From Lasiosphaeris hirsuta (lineage: Eukaryota; Ascomycota; Sordariomycetes; Sordariales; Lasiosphaeriaceae), in contig JAUKUA010000001.1 in NCBI GenBank assembly GCA_030549175.1, positions 6,014,001 through 6,078,000 of the forward strand: a stretch of DNA of 64,000 bases. The letters are read 5' to 3'. The notes under the pieces are model-generated. The model saw nothing but the letters and a program-made list of their open reading frames with translations. It was not told where the DNA came from and ran no database searches. Positions 1 through 10,631 of the stretch are shown here, in pieces (the first letter of the stretch is position 1; every line of letters starts with the position of its first letter). The position numbers and the translations under genes were made by a program.

Positions 1-627
1 GCCCGTGCCGCTGGGGGCCCAGTGAATAGACACAGAGCATTGCCAGAACCAGTCTAGTGGTTTCAAGGCTCGTGGCATCCGAGGATTTGGCTCTTGTGCG
101 AGAGTAGAGACGCACGGCTCTGGTGCTGCCGTATCCGGCCTTCTCTCTGCCCTGCTCTGGCCTGCCTGTTCGGCCTGCCACCTCCCCCTGGGTCCCTTGG
201 GTCCCTTATGACTTTCTGACCGCCCACACATCATTAACTGCGTCCCGTTCTTCTTCTCCTTCTCCCCTCACTTGGCGAGGTAGAAGAAAACCGACACCTC
301 CTAACCCGAGCCCTCCTCCGCCTCCTCCGTCCTTCCTTTACCTTCTCTTCAGCTGCTGGCTCAGACCGCTCCTTTTCTTCGTACTCTTTATTCTTGATAT
401 ACCAGTCTTTATTGTCCAGGTTTACCACTACGCCTCGAGAGGTTCGGAACGCATCGCAACTTGCAGTAATTTAGGAGGACAAATCGTTGGGAGTTTGAAT
501 TCGGGGTTCCCGCGTCGTTACCCATACGCCATAAACCGCCGCGAGAGGTCGACGTCCACTGGTCGCAGGTCGACACTTATTCGAGTTGTGTAGCAAGGCT
601 TAGAAAGAGGAGGGGTCCGTCGCCATC
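1..627 (+). other. Upstream and leader region of the NADPH oxidase gene
   Basis: No gene is supported here. The stretch from about 245 to 350 is rich in CT and CCT runs, as is common in leaders of filamentous fungal genes. The open frame at 123-593 is low-complexity Pro/Ser-rich sequence with no family resemblance, so it is probably a leader artefact. The left edge of the window cuts whatever lies further upstream. Confidence 0.5.
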
Positions 628-2513
628 ATGTCGCTCCTCTCGCTTGTCAAGAAGCAATTCACGCCCTCCAAGTTGATATTCCATGTCTTGTTCTGGACAT
701 TCCACTGGGGTATTTTCGCATATGGATGGTACGCATTCCTGATTCGCCGACATGGCTAGAACCAACCACTGACTCAATGGCAATAGGTGGAAGCAGCAAA
801 GCGATCCCCGCCTCGCGGGTCTCAACACACTGCAGTATTCTGTGTGGATATCTCGAGGTGCCGGTCTAGTTTTGAGCGTCGATGGCATGCTTATCCTGCT
901 TCCCGTCTGCAGAACCGTCATGCGCTTCATCCGGCCCAAGATCAGGTTTCTGCCCCTCGACGAGAACATCTGGATGCACAGGCAGCTCGCCTACTCGATG
1001 CTTATATTCACCATTGTCCATACAACCGCCCATTATGTGAAGTGAGTTTGCAAACCACAGCGCTGCTGAGTGGAAGCCGAAACTAACCGTGCTGCAGCTT
1101 CTTCAATGTTGAGAAGACACAAATCCGCAAGGTAACGGCAGTCCAGATCCATTACGTTCAACCTGGTGGCATTACCGGTCATGTCATGCTTCTTTGCATG
1201 CTCCTGATGTACACCACTGCCCACCACCGTATCAGACAACAGTCATTCGAGACGTTCTGGTACACCCATCACCTCTTTATCCCCTTTTTCCTCGGATTGT
1301 ATACCCATACTGTTGGCTGCTTTGTCCGAGACACGCCAGGAGGCTTCTCGCCATTTGCTGGCGACGATTACTGGACGCACTGCATCGGCTACCTGGGCTG
1401 GAGATGGGAACTCTGGACTGGTGGCTTCTACCTGCTTGAACGCCTCTACCGTGAAATCCGCGCCGTCCGCGAAACAAAGATCACCCGTGTTGTCAGGCAT
1501 CCTTACGGTAAGAAAACATCTGACACATCTACCGGGGATACACGAAGCTAAATTTACCTACAGACGTCGTTGAGATCCAATTCACCAAGCCATCCTTTAA
1601 ATACAAGGCCGGCCAGTGGCTCTTCCTTCAAGTGCCTTCCGTCTCCAAGTATCAGTGGCATCCGTTTACCATTACATCATGCCCATACGACCCCTATGTC
1701 TCGGTCCACGTCAGACAGGTTGGTGACTTTACCAAGGACCTTGGCGATGCCGTTGGTGCTGGTGGCGCCCAGGCCAAGCTCTACGAAGGAGTCGACCCCA
1801 TGGGAATGTACGAGGTTGCGCTCCAGAACGGCCAAGCCATGCCCTCCCTGCGAATCGATGGACCCTATGGTGCCCCGGCCGAGGATGTGTTTGAAAACGA
1901 AATTGCAGTCCTTATTGGAACCGGTATCGGCGTGACGCCTTGGGCTGCCATCCTCAAGAACATCTGGCACTTGCGAAACGGACCCAACCCGCCGACTCGT
2001 CTGCGCCGTGTCGAGTTTATCTGGGTGTGCAGGGACACCAACTCATTCGAGTGGTTCCAGACGCTGCTGTCTTCCCTCGAACAGCAATCCAGCGAGGCGG
2101 CTCGCATCCCTGGCTCCAGCGGCATCGAGTTCCTCAAGATCCACACATACCTCACCCAGAAACTCGATATGGATACTACCCAAAACATTGTTCTCAACAG
2201 TGTTGGTGCGGATGTCGACCCGCTCACGGAACTCAAGTCCCGCACAAACTTTGGCCGTCCCAACTTCAACAAGCTCTTCGCTAGCATGCGCGATGGCATT
2301 TTGGACCGGACTTATCTCCACGACCTGGGCAACATGAGAACCACCGTCGGTGTGTACTTCTGCGGACCCTCTGCAGCTGGTAAGTTACCTCGTCCCATCA
2401 CACGGTTCGTGGCCTGGTCACTAACACATATTCTAGCCCGTGACATCAAGAAGGCTGCCAAGGCGGCAACCGTTCGCGAAGTCCATTTCCGCTTCTGGAA
2501 AGAACATTTCTAA
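628..2513 (+). CDS. noxA: NADPH oxidase, NoxA/Nox1 type
   Basis: Five exons: 628-728, 787-1041, 1098-1507, 1564-2379, 2437-2513, giving 552 residues. This is a gp91phox-type enzyme that passes electrons from NADPH through FAD and two hemes to oxygen, making superoxide. In fungi NoxA acts in fruiting-body development and hyphal signalling (family knowledge). The predicted heme ligands are His98/His112 and His176/His189, with spacings of 14 and 13 as in gp91phox. The flavin site HPFTITS follows, then the nucleotide-binding GTGIGVTPWAA, CRDTNSFEWF and the YFCGP motif near the C-terminus. There is no N-terminal extension or EF-hand, which excludes NoxC, and the N-terminus (MSLLSLVKKQFTPSKL) argues for NoxA over NoxB. 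The start is the first ATG of an exon that splices in frame into the conserved core. Confidence 0.96.
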
Positions 2514-4649
2514 TTGTACATATTTTGATAATTGCGCGCAACCTAAATCAAAACTCGACATTCAAGTATCGCGGATCACTGTACAGGAAAGAATTTTAAA
2601 ATCCAGCAGCCGGGCTGGACAAGCCAACCAGTCCCGCAAAAGGGCTTGATGACGACGTGCCGAGGAGGGCTGAAGAGGCAACTTGTCAAGAGAGACAGAT
2701 GTTTCATGCATTCAAGGAAAGCGGGTTCTTGGCATTTCCTTAGCTTTCCATCCTCCCTTTACAACAAAAAGAAAAAAGAAAAGAAATACCGGTGTCTTTC
2801 TCAAGAGAGAAGAGCTTACGGCCCAAGAGGTCAGATAGCCGAGACCTGGGCTGCAACTGATCATCCCCGAACCCAGCCGATTTCCTGTTCAGGTTGGTAA
2901 AGACGAGGAGTTTCAGAACCCTCCAAGCTTCTGTTATATTTGGAGAAAGGGGGTTTTATGCTCTTTCACTAATGTAAATCGGATTGGGTACTTCAAGTTT
3001 TATGGTTTGGGAAGATGGGATGCTACATATTTTCAGATATCATATGTATATCATACCGCATGTTCACACAGTTTACACGGAATATCATGTTGATGACATA
3101 TTCTCGCCTGTTCACCTTAACTTTTCTTTCCATCTTTGCGATGAGCGTCTCGTCGAGGTTGAAGCCGGAGACCTGAGCTAGTCTAGGCCAGACAGCTTTA
3201 TTAGCCTTACCTTGCCACTGAGAGAAATATATGCGACAGTTTGTGTTTGAGATCTGGCCCACAAGGCAAATTTTGTATAATTATGTGGGCCGACTCCAGG
3301 GTTAGGCAGGTGCTACTCCGAGTCCTCTGCCACGTCGGGTGAATTGTGCCATTCTATGTTCATATCATTATTTTTTGGCGTGTGGTTGGCGTATAAGGTA
3401 GGCGTTTCGGAAAGGCCGCCAAGAATCGAGTTGTGAGATGATTACGGTGTTTCTGTCAAGTATCCAGTGCGTTGCCCACCTCAGGGTAGTTTCAAAGGAG
3501 TCAAGGGCAGGGCATTTCGCTACCTAAGGAATTGACATAGGGAAAGTGCATTCGGTGCCTGACCAAACACATCTTTCCCATCAGCAGCATGCCTAGATAC
3601 GCGGGTAAGGTAGCAGATCTTCAAGTGGCTTCTTCCTAAAATAACAAGAGAAACACCAGAGGCTACACTTTCCATAATGACATAACGCCCTTTTAACAAC
3701 CCCTTAAATCTAGCCCACCCGATTGCTGTTTTTCTTATGCGAAGCTCAAAAGTTGGACGAACCTACCTAGATATGGGGACGAAGAACGGTGATGGAATGG
3801 TGTTGATGTAGAGTCATCTTCAGCTGATACCAGCCGCAGCTCATTGCTGGAGAGTTGGTTTCGTCGGCCTCTTTGCTATGAGCCTCTAGAGCAAGCTGGC
3901 TGAGGATGCCACTACAGTTCCAATCACCGATGAATGCACTGGGGCGCTCATCCCCTTGAGAGAGAACTTGAAAAGCTCGAGTCGGGCGTTAATAGGGAAA
4001 ATAAGTTTGGCTGTTTAGTAGTTGAGTAGCCATGGTGCTCGCAGGTCAAAGCTGCACTTTCATCCGTGCAAATACGATGAAATATATAATAAACCATCAA
4101 ACGGCGGGATACTGAGTAGTGAGAGTGACCTCCATGACTGCCTGGGCGGAGAAGAAGCAATTGCGTCGGAGTAACTGTGTTGGGCTTAGACCGCTACGTC
4201 TCCCAGCGCTGACGGCAACCAAACAGGCTCCTGTAGAAGCGATAATTTTAGCGAGCGATGATCGTTGAGAGCGTCCCCCCCCCTTCATGCTGCCCCTCTC
4301 GCTCCTGTGGGACCAAGGTAGAAAAAGGCCGCGGACCTCGATCGCCTTCCTTCTTACCTTTGACAATTCATTTAGGAGTCGATCTCACGTTCCCGGCTTG
4401 ATTTTGATTCGTGTTGACCTCTCCGCTCGCTTTGCCCTTGGCTTGAAAGTTGCTATTTTGAGTGACGCGAGTCGTCCCATGCGGGGAGTTTCTCCAGCAT
4501 TCATTATTCCAAGGGTTAATAGTAAACTCCGGCCACCACGAACAACCACGGCTCCAGCTCACAGTCACGGAAAGGACAGAGGCTGCGACTCCGGACTTAC
4601 CGAGCCGGTTTCAATTCGCCGTTATCTCAGCAGTGAGCGCTGAATCAAG
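2514..4649. other. Intergenic region of 2.1 kb between noxA and the Mpv17-like gene
   Basis: It holds the 3' end of noxA and the promoter of the Mpv17/Sym1-like gene. The open frames here are short and show no recognisable protein pattern. From about 4266 there is a C-run followed by CT-rich sequence that probably marks the leader of the next gene. I see no RNA gene or repeat. Confidence 0.5.
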
Positions 4650-5274
4650 ATGTTGGGATGGTACACCACTAGGCTGGCCGCCCGGCCACTGCTCACGCAG
4701 GCCGTGACAACGTCGATCCTCTTTGGCATTGGCGATGTTGCCGCGCAGCAGCTCGTCGAGAAAAAGGGGCTCGAGAAGCATGAGTTTGCCCGCACGGCGC
4801 GCATGGCTCTCTACGGCGGCGGTAAACCTCCTCCCCCCCTCCCATACCCAAAACCACATACACACCAGTCCACTTCCGTATGCTAACACAGCCTAAGTGA
4901 TATTCGGCCCCGCCGCCGCGACCTGGTTCCAGCTCCTGCAACGCCACGTCGTGCTCAAGAGCCCCAACGCCACCATCCTCGCCCGCGTGGCCTGCGACCA
5001 GGGCATCTTTGCGCCCACCTTCATCGGCGTCTTCCTCAGCAGCATGGCCATCTTGGAAGGAAGCAGCCCCAAGGAGAAGCTTTCGCAGACGTATCGCGAG
5101 GCCCTCCTCACCAACTGGATGATCTGGCCATTTGTGCAACTCTTCAACTTCCAAGTCGTGCCGCTTCACCACCGTCTTTTGTTTGTCAACACAATCAGCA
5201 TCGGCTGGAACTGCTATCTGAGTTACCTTAATAGCGCGCCAGAGAGGAGGCTGGAGTATGTACGGGACGACTAA
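4650..5274 (+). CDS. sym1: Mpv17/PMP22-family membrane protein (Sym1-like)
   Basis: Two exons, 4650-4821 and 4898-5274, give 182 residues, the usual length for the family. Yeast Sym1 is an inner mitochondrial membrane protein needed for growth on ethanol at high temperature; the biochemical activity of the family is not settled. Visible features are the N-terminal WYTTRLAARPLLTQAVTTSI, the GIGDVAAQQ motif, a central gas-permeable-looking hydrophobic segment, and the C-terminal signature NWMIWPFVQLFNFQVVPLHHR followed by NTISIGWNCYLSYLNS. The intron acceptor used must be the AAG ending at 4897. The CAG six bases upstream would bring a TGA into frame at once. Convergent with UAP1. Confidence 0.92.
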
Positions 5275-5647
5275 CTGTTTTAACCCCCTTCCTGTTGGCG
5301 GTTTTAGAGAGAGAGTGAGAGGGGATAAAGGTTACGAGGCGTTTTGGGATTGGGAAGCCGAAAAAAACTTAACTTTCGGTCAAGCGTAGCAACACTGGTG
5401 GCAAATAGAGGTAAAACATACTACGGTTTAACGAGCGTGTTTAGTCGTGACGAATTTGTTCACTCAAACCTGAAGACGTGAGTATCGCATGGGCCACCAC
5501 TTGCGTCTCGTCCACCACTGGGCACCTGTAATTCCTGTACGGGAGACAATGTCACTTTATTTTCTATATCCGAGGTCCACCCCTTCGCCTAGCATCCCAG
5601 TCATAACGCCATCCAGCTGCCATGCATATGCTTAAACGATTCCGTCA
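5275..5647. other. Convergent 3' intergenic region
   Basis: It separates the 3' ends of the Mpv17-like gene and UAP1. It is AT-richer than its surroundings and presumably carries both polyadenylation regions. No gene is supported. Confidence 0.5.
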
Positions 5648-7238
5648 TTACTCTACCTCTATAACAGCTGGTGCTGTAATAGTCTTCCCCGAGAGCTCCT
5701 CAAGACCCTCGCCACCCTACGAGACAACACTTAACACGAGTCACCGAGATAGGGGTTGAATAGAGGAAACTTACATAGCTCATCAGGGGGCTGATCTCAA
5801 TACCAGACTCTGGTTCCTCACTGACGACAGTTGCGCCGGCTTTTATCGCCCATCGTTTGCCTTGGCCCATAATGTCACGCTTGCTCGTATCGGGGTCATC
5901 TTCCCCAGCGCCACGGGCATTTTTGAGTGGGCTGAACTCGTCTTTACGGTCGACCTCCATGCAGGCGAATTGGCTCAGCTCCAGCATGGGGAAGACGTCA
6001 AAGACAAACTGCTCCAGCTTGATGCCGTTGGGCTTCTCGGGCTTGACAATCTCCCCACTTTTGAGGTTGATATGGGGAATCTTCTTGCGAGCCACGTGAT
6101 GCGGCAGGTCCTTCGCCCACTGTGGAATGCTCTCGAGGAAGCGGAACGAGTAGTAGTGGTTGACAATGTTGGCAGCACGGAACCTGAGCACGTCTTCCTG
6201 CTTGGGGTCTTGCTTAGGATCGAGCTCCTCGGCAGTCGCCTTGTCAATCTCGCTGTACTCGACCACATCTGGTCGGCCGTTCTTCAGCAAGATCAACCCA
6301 ACACTTTCAGTGGCGTTGCGCTTGCGTACGACCTTGGTTGCAATATCGGCTTCCCGGGACGCTGCGAACCCAATAAAGGCGGGATCGGCCACCTTGACAA
6401 GGCAGTTGTCCACGCAGTAGGCGTGGATGTGCTCGATGCCCCGTACCTTCATGTCGTCGAGTACCTTTGATCCAACCAGAGCGTTATAGATGCCGCCGTT
6501 GCCATCAGGCGCCACGGCCACCTTACCCTTACCCTCGAGCAGTATCTTAGCATCATTCGATATGCAAGGGAGGACACCCTGCTCAAAGAAGATGACATTC
6601 TCGGGTGCCAGCCCAAAGTAGCTGTGCTTCTGGAAAAATCCCTCCGTGGGTCCACGCGTGGGTCCCGACGTCATGATGTACCACGGGACGGTGACCTTGA
6701 CACCCGTGTTAGCCTTCGCGGAGGCCAGCTTCTCGATCTTGCGGATACGCTCGGCCTGGATCTGGAACAGGGACTTTTGCGACGGCAATCCGATGTCGTA
6801 GCATCCTTTGGGTGCGGAGCTGCCTAGACGTGTACCCTGGCCACCGGCCATGAGGACCACGGCTACCTTGTTCTCGGCGATCAAGTCCAAACCGGAGGAG
6901 CGCCATTTTTTAACGTCGGCGGACTGCGAGTCGTCCAAGATGCTCGCTGTGACGGACTCGGGGAGGGGTTCTAGCACTGTCTCCTTTGCCCCACCATCGT
7001 CCGCATTGGGCGGGCTTATGGCCTTGACAGCGATCTTGTTGATGTAGATGGGGTCGAAAGCGGAGAGTTGCTTGAAGAGAGCCGCCTTCTCGGCAATCGG
7101 CAGGGAATCGTAAAATGTGAAAACATGGCTCTGGCCGGCGAGGGTGTACTGTCCCTTGAGATCGGAAACCTCCTCCGTCGTAGGCTCGCGGGGTGCATTT
7201 TGCGACCCAAGGCTTAGGGCATGCTTGATGGCGTCCAT
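5648..7238 (-). CDS. uap1: UDP-N-acetylglucosamine pyrophosphorylase
   Basis: Exon 1 is 7238-5775 and a short terminal exon is 5716-5648 (58-bp intron), giving 510 residues. The enzyme joins UTP and GlcNAc-1-phosphate to UDP-GlcNAc, the precursor for chitin, GPI anchors and N-glycans. The nucleotide-binding signature [17 protein letters not shown] lies at residues 129-145, followed by [13 protein letters not shown] and later GNGGIYNAL and the [17 protein letters not shown] region typical of eukaryotic UAP1. The last exon encodes the short tail [20 protein letters not shown]. Without it the frame reads through the intron into an unrelated tail and stops at 5700, so the splice is well supported. 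Divergent from the DNA glycosylase gene. Confidence 0.95.
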
Positions 7239-7992
7239 GCTGCTGGTAGTGACACAATTGCGCGTGGGACTTGCAGGAAAAGGGATAGGGTTGAGCGGGA
7301 AAAGAACAAAGCAGGTATATAAGGGCAGAACAAGGCCTTTTTGAACGCCAGAGGACCCCTGGAATGGGGACGAGGGAGGAAGAATAGACAGGAAATAGGA
7401 ATCGAAACGAAGCAGGACGGGAGCTCCCCCTCCAAGACCGAATGGATGGAATGCAGGCGCCGTCGCCTAGGTAAGGGCCCCCCCTCAATAGGAACGCCAC
7501 GTCCCGCTCCAGGCCACATCCCCAGAGCAGGTGGGCACCTGTGCTTGCAATGCCACCTCCTATTCGTCATGACGACAAAGTCGTCGTGTCCAGGTTTTGC
7601 CGGTCTCTTCGCATCTCTCCGCATCTCCCTCCCCATGCTACGCTGCAGGTACGACGGCAAAACACGATAATTGCCGTTTAGGGGATATCACTATACGAAC
7701 AGGAAAATTACGAAATCGAGACCTAGAGGCACCCGAACGTTGTGGAATCATGACTCTTACGTTTCCCTAGAGTTCTCGTGGAGACATGGCGCCGCCCAGT
7801 GTCAATCCCTGTTCGGCGCTAGCCGAGGCAGGCGGCGACAAGACAAGTCGACCTGGCAAGAAACTCGTGGAACACAGCCTCGCCCTCAACTCACCCAAAA
7901 AAAATTGAAGTAGCAGGAGACGTCCTTCCTTCTCTGCAATTCATGCTCACAGCTAACTGAAAAATTGGAATAACCTCTGCAAAATCTAAACC
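7239..7992. promoter_or_regulatory. Shared upstream region of UAP1 and the DNA glycosylase
   Basis: 754 bp between two divergent start codons. It contains a perfect 12-bp palindrome, TCGTCATGACGA, at 7564-7575 and a CT/AG-skewed leader next to the UAP1 start. No ORF here resembles a protein. Confidence 0.45.
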
Positions 7993-9042
7993 ATGACATC
8001 CGACGCCCCTAACACAACACCCCCACCGCCGAGCCTCATGGGCCAGCTCAACACCGCGAGCTTCATGTTTACCACCGCTAACCCCATCGGCGTCCGCCGG
8101 AGTCCCCGCCATTCCACGCCGACTGCAGCCTCGGCAATTCCAACCTCAGCTCCGATCCCGGCTCCGGATTTGGCAGCCTCGCACCTTCGGCCAGCCGCAG
8201 GACCGGCCCACTCCCGCTCCCGGGGCAGCGTCTCACCCTCCAAACGTAAAGCAGTCGAAACAGACAACGACGACTTAGAAAAGAAATTAGCCGCCACCAC
8301 CACTAGCCATGCCTCAGCCTCCAGCTCCCCAGCTAAATCCCCGCGCAAGCGTCAAAAGTCGAGCGGATACGCACCCCCCTCAACATACGCCCACCTCCCC
8401 CTCCTCCCAGATGCCATCGCGCCCAACCTCCTGGTCCTCTTCGTTGGGCTCAACCCGGGAATCCAAACCGCGCGCACGGGACACGCCTACGCGCACCCGA
8501 CCAACCTCTTCTGGCGTCTCCTTCACTCGTCGGGCGTGACGCCACGACTCTGCATGCCGGCCGAGGACCGCTCAATGCCCGCGCTCTACAGCCTCGGACA
8601 GACTAACATCGTCGCGCGGCCGAGTCGCAACGGTGCCGAGCTGAGCAAGGCCGAGATGGATGCCGGAGTCGCCCTGCTCGAGGCTAAGGCGCGGCGCTGG
8701 CGGCCTGAGACTATGTGCGTAGTGGGCAAGAGCATCTGGGAGAGCCTATGGCGAGTACGTCACGGCCGCGCGATTAAGGCGCATGAGTTTCGGTATGGGT
8801 GGCAGGATGAGTCGGAGAACATGGGGGTCATTGGGGAGGGGGGACGGCAAAGGGAGGATGAGTTTGAGGGAGGGGTTGACTACAGTGGGGAGTGGAAAGG
8901 GGCGAGAGTCTTTGTTGCGTCCAGTACGAGCGGGTTGGCGGCAACGCTGAAGCCGGCGGAGAAGGAGGCTATCTGGAGAGAGCTGGGTGCGTGGGTTGAG
9001 AAAAGGAGAGAGGAGCGGAGTATTGCGGCGGCTGATTCTTAA
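7993..9042 (+). CDS. G/T(U)-mismatch-specific DNA glycosylase (TDG/Mug family)
   Basis: Single exon, 349 residues. It belongs to the uracil-DNA-glycosylase fold, TDG/Mug branch (S. pombe Thp1 type), which removes U or T, and often alkylated or deaminated bases, from mismatches. The first 135 residues are low-complexity Pro/Ala/Ser with a basic patch (KSPRKRQK), likely disordered and DNA- or nucleus-directed. The catalytic motif is GLNPG at 152-156 (Asn154), followed by GHAYAHPTNLFWRLL. The second motif, inserted between DNA bases in family structures, is VASSTSGLA at about 307-315. The segment from about 270 to 300 is a Gly/Glu-rich insertion between the two motifs. No intron is needed. Confidence 0.92.
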   Translation: MTSDAPNTTPPPPSLMGQLNTASFMFTTANPIGVRRSPRHSTPTAASAIPTSAPIPAPDLAASHLRPAAGPAHSRSRGSVSPSKRKAVETDNDDLEKKLAATTTSHASASSSPAKSPRKRQKSSGYAPPSTYAHLPLLPDAIAPNLLVLFVGLNPGIQTARTGHAYAHPTNLFWRLLHSSGVTPRLCMPAEDRSMPALYSLGQTNIVARPSRNGAELSKAEMDAGVALLEAKARRWRPETMCVVGKSIWESLWRVRHGRAIKAHEFRYGWQDESENMGVIGEGGRQREDEFEGGVDYSGEWKGARVFVASSTSGLAATLKPAEKEAIWRELGAWVEKRREERSIAAADS

Positions 9043-9389
9043 CGTTCCCCCGCCAATCCCTGCTTCTGTAGAATTTCGGCCTCACTCTGGGATGTCAATT
9101 TTGTTAGATACCCAATTCATGATCATAATTTGATGTATCGATTTATCCACACAACACGCACGATCCAATCATCAATGTACATATCACACTAACACAGTAA
9201 ATATACAACACAAGCAGAGCGACAACGAGCCGTCCCTAGATGTAAAGAAGGGTATTGTCCGAAAACGCCTATTATGCCCAACCGGGGGGGACGCCCCCCT
9301 TGTGAAGAACCCCAATCCTAAGCCAGTTGCGGTAAAGAAGTAAGAATATAAAAACCACAGTCTGTGCAACTCTATGGTATCATCTTCCC
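9043..9389. other. Convergent 3' intergenic region
   Basis: It lies between the stop codons of the DNA glycosylase and the GPI-like protein. It contains an AT-rich patch around 9110-9210 and a G-run and C-run near 9284-9298. No gene is seen. Confidence 0.45.
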
Positions 9390-10631
9390 TCAAATCGCAA
9401 AGACCATGGCGCACACGGTTGCAACAACGGGCCACCAGCCGGCGTTGTGCAGCAACGCCCGAAGCCCAGCGCTGGCGTTCGGGTCCTCGTCGCCACCAGC
9501 GGCTGTCGTCCCGTTGGGCAGCGTGCCGTTGATCAGGATCGTTTCGGTGCCGTTCACCTTGGCAACGGTGATGAGGGTGTTGTTGAGCGCCGGGTAGCTG
9601 CCATTCCCAATGAGGTCGTTGATGTACTGCGTGTCCGAGTTCTCATCGCAGCCGCAGACGGCATACTCGTCGCATGCGCAGGTAACCGGCTTCGTCTCGT
9701 TGGCCTTGGTGGTCGAGTTGTAGTATGAGTACGGGCGGGTGTATGGGTACATGTAGGCTCCGTGCAGCCAGAGACCGGGCCAGAAAGCAAGCGCGCCAAT
9801 GCCTCCGAGAAGAAGGAAGGGTGCTATTCCGGATGGGGAGGTCGAGCCGGCCTTGTAGGGGGTTTGAGATCCACCCCCATAGTATTTTCCACCTCCGTAG
9901 GCGGGGGCCGGACCGCTGCCGGTGGTGGTGCGACCGCCGGCGGACGATGAGGAGGAGCCTCTTCCACCACTACATTATATGATGTTAGTACTGGTTTCAT
10001 GACTGGCAGGCCCAGGCGCCCGGAGGGGTAAGACGAGCGTCTAGGAAACTCGCCGAGGACGTTGTGAAGGGGTGTATGTGTAGGGTAAATCGTCAGTAAA
10101 ATGAGAAGCCCGCGAGGTCGAAGAAGACCTCTGGGAGGTAGAAGAGCTCTTGGGTTTAGGGGACCCCGAATTTCCAGTAGAACTAGGAGTTTTTCCGGAA
10201 TCAGAGGATTTGGGGGATTTAGGAGAACCATACGTGACGCCCCCACGACCAGCCCCCGAGCTGGTTCCACCACTTTTGCCTCTGAGATTCCCAATCCGTC
10301 AACACTGAACGCGCTCACTCGGCGCAACACCAACACCCGGTATTCCGGGGAAACCCGCAGCCAACAGATATATGGAGAGAATTCCGACGTACCCGCTAGA
10401 ACTACCACTGGAGCTGCCACCGGAGCTGCTGCTGCCACCACCGCGACCGCCGCCGCCACCACCGCCTCTCCGCTTCCAAAGCTCTTCGGCCGATTCTGTG
10501 TTACGATAGGCGTGATCCCGGGCGGGGGGAGGAGGACGCAGTGCAACGTCGGCGCGGGGAGCCAGGGCGGCGACGACGTTGGCGGTAACGCCGAACGCGT
10601 ATGCGAAAATGAGCGCGAAAAGTATTCTCAT
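9390..10631 (-). CDS. Secreted Gly/Ser-rich protein with a likely GPI anchor; function unknown
   Basis: Exon 1 is 10631-10393 and the last exon is 9969-9390. A middle exon starts at 10281, but its donor is unclear. The protein starts with a signal peptide (MRILFALIFAYAFGVTANVVAALA), followed by a Gly/Ser-rich stretch after WKRRGG. The last exon has a hydrophobic segment (IAPFLLLGGIGALAFWPGLWL), then a conserved block with CACDEYAVCGCDEN and several N-glycosylation sites (NGSY, NNT, NGT), and a hydrophobic C-terminus after NASAG that looks like a GPI signal. The CACDEYAVCGCDEN block resembles a family of uncharacterised fungal proteins (DUF7732-like, from memory, not checked). The middle part could use a GTATGG donor ending the exon at 10234, or a GC donor much nearer the next acceptor. 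Cell-wall or surface location is inferred. Confidence 0.72.

Noticed and set aside
123..593. 156-codon ORF upstream of noxA
   Set aside because: Low-complexity Pro/Ser translation of a CT-rich leader, with no family resemblance.
5397..5405. GGTGGCAAA, the proteasome-associated control element
   Set aside because: It lies between two convergent 3' ends, not in a promoter, so it is probably chance.
5862..6470. 202-codon antisense ORF opposite UAP1
   Set aside because: A shadow of the UAP1 coding frame; it shows no independent protein features.
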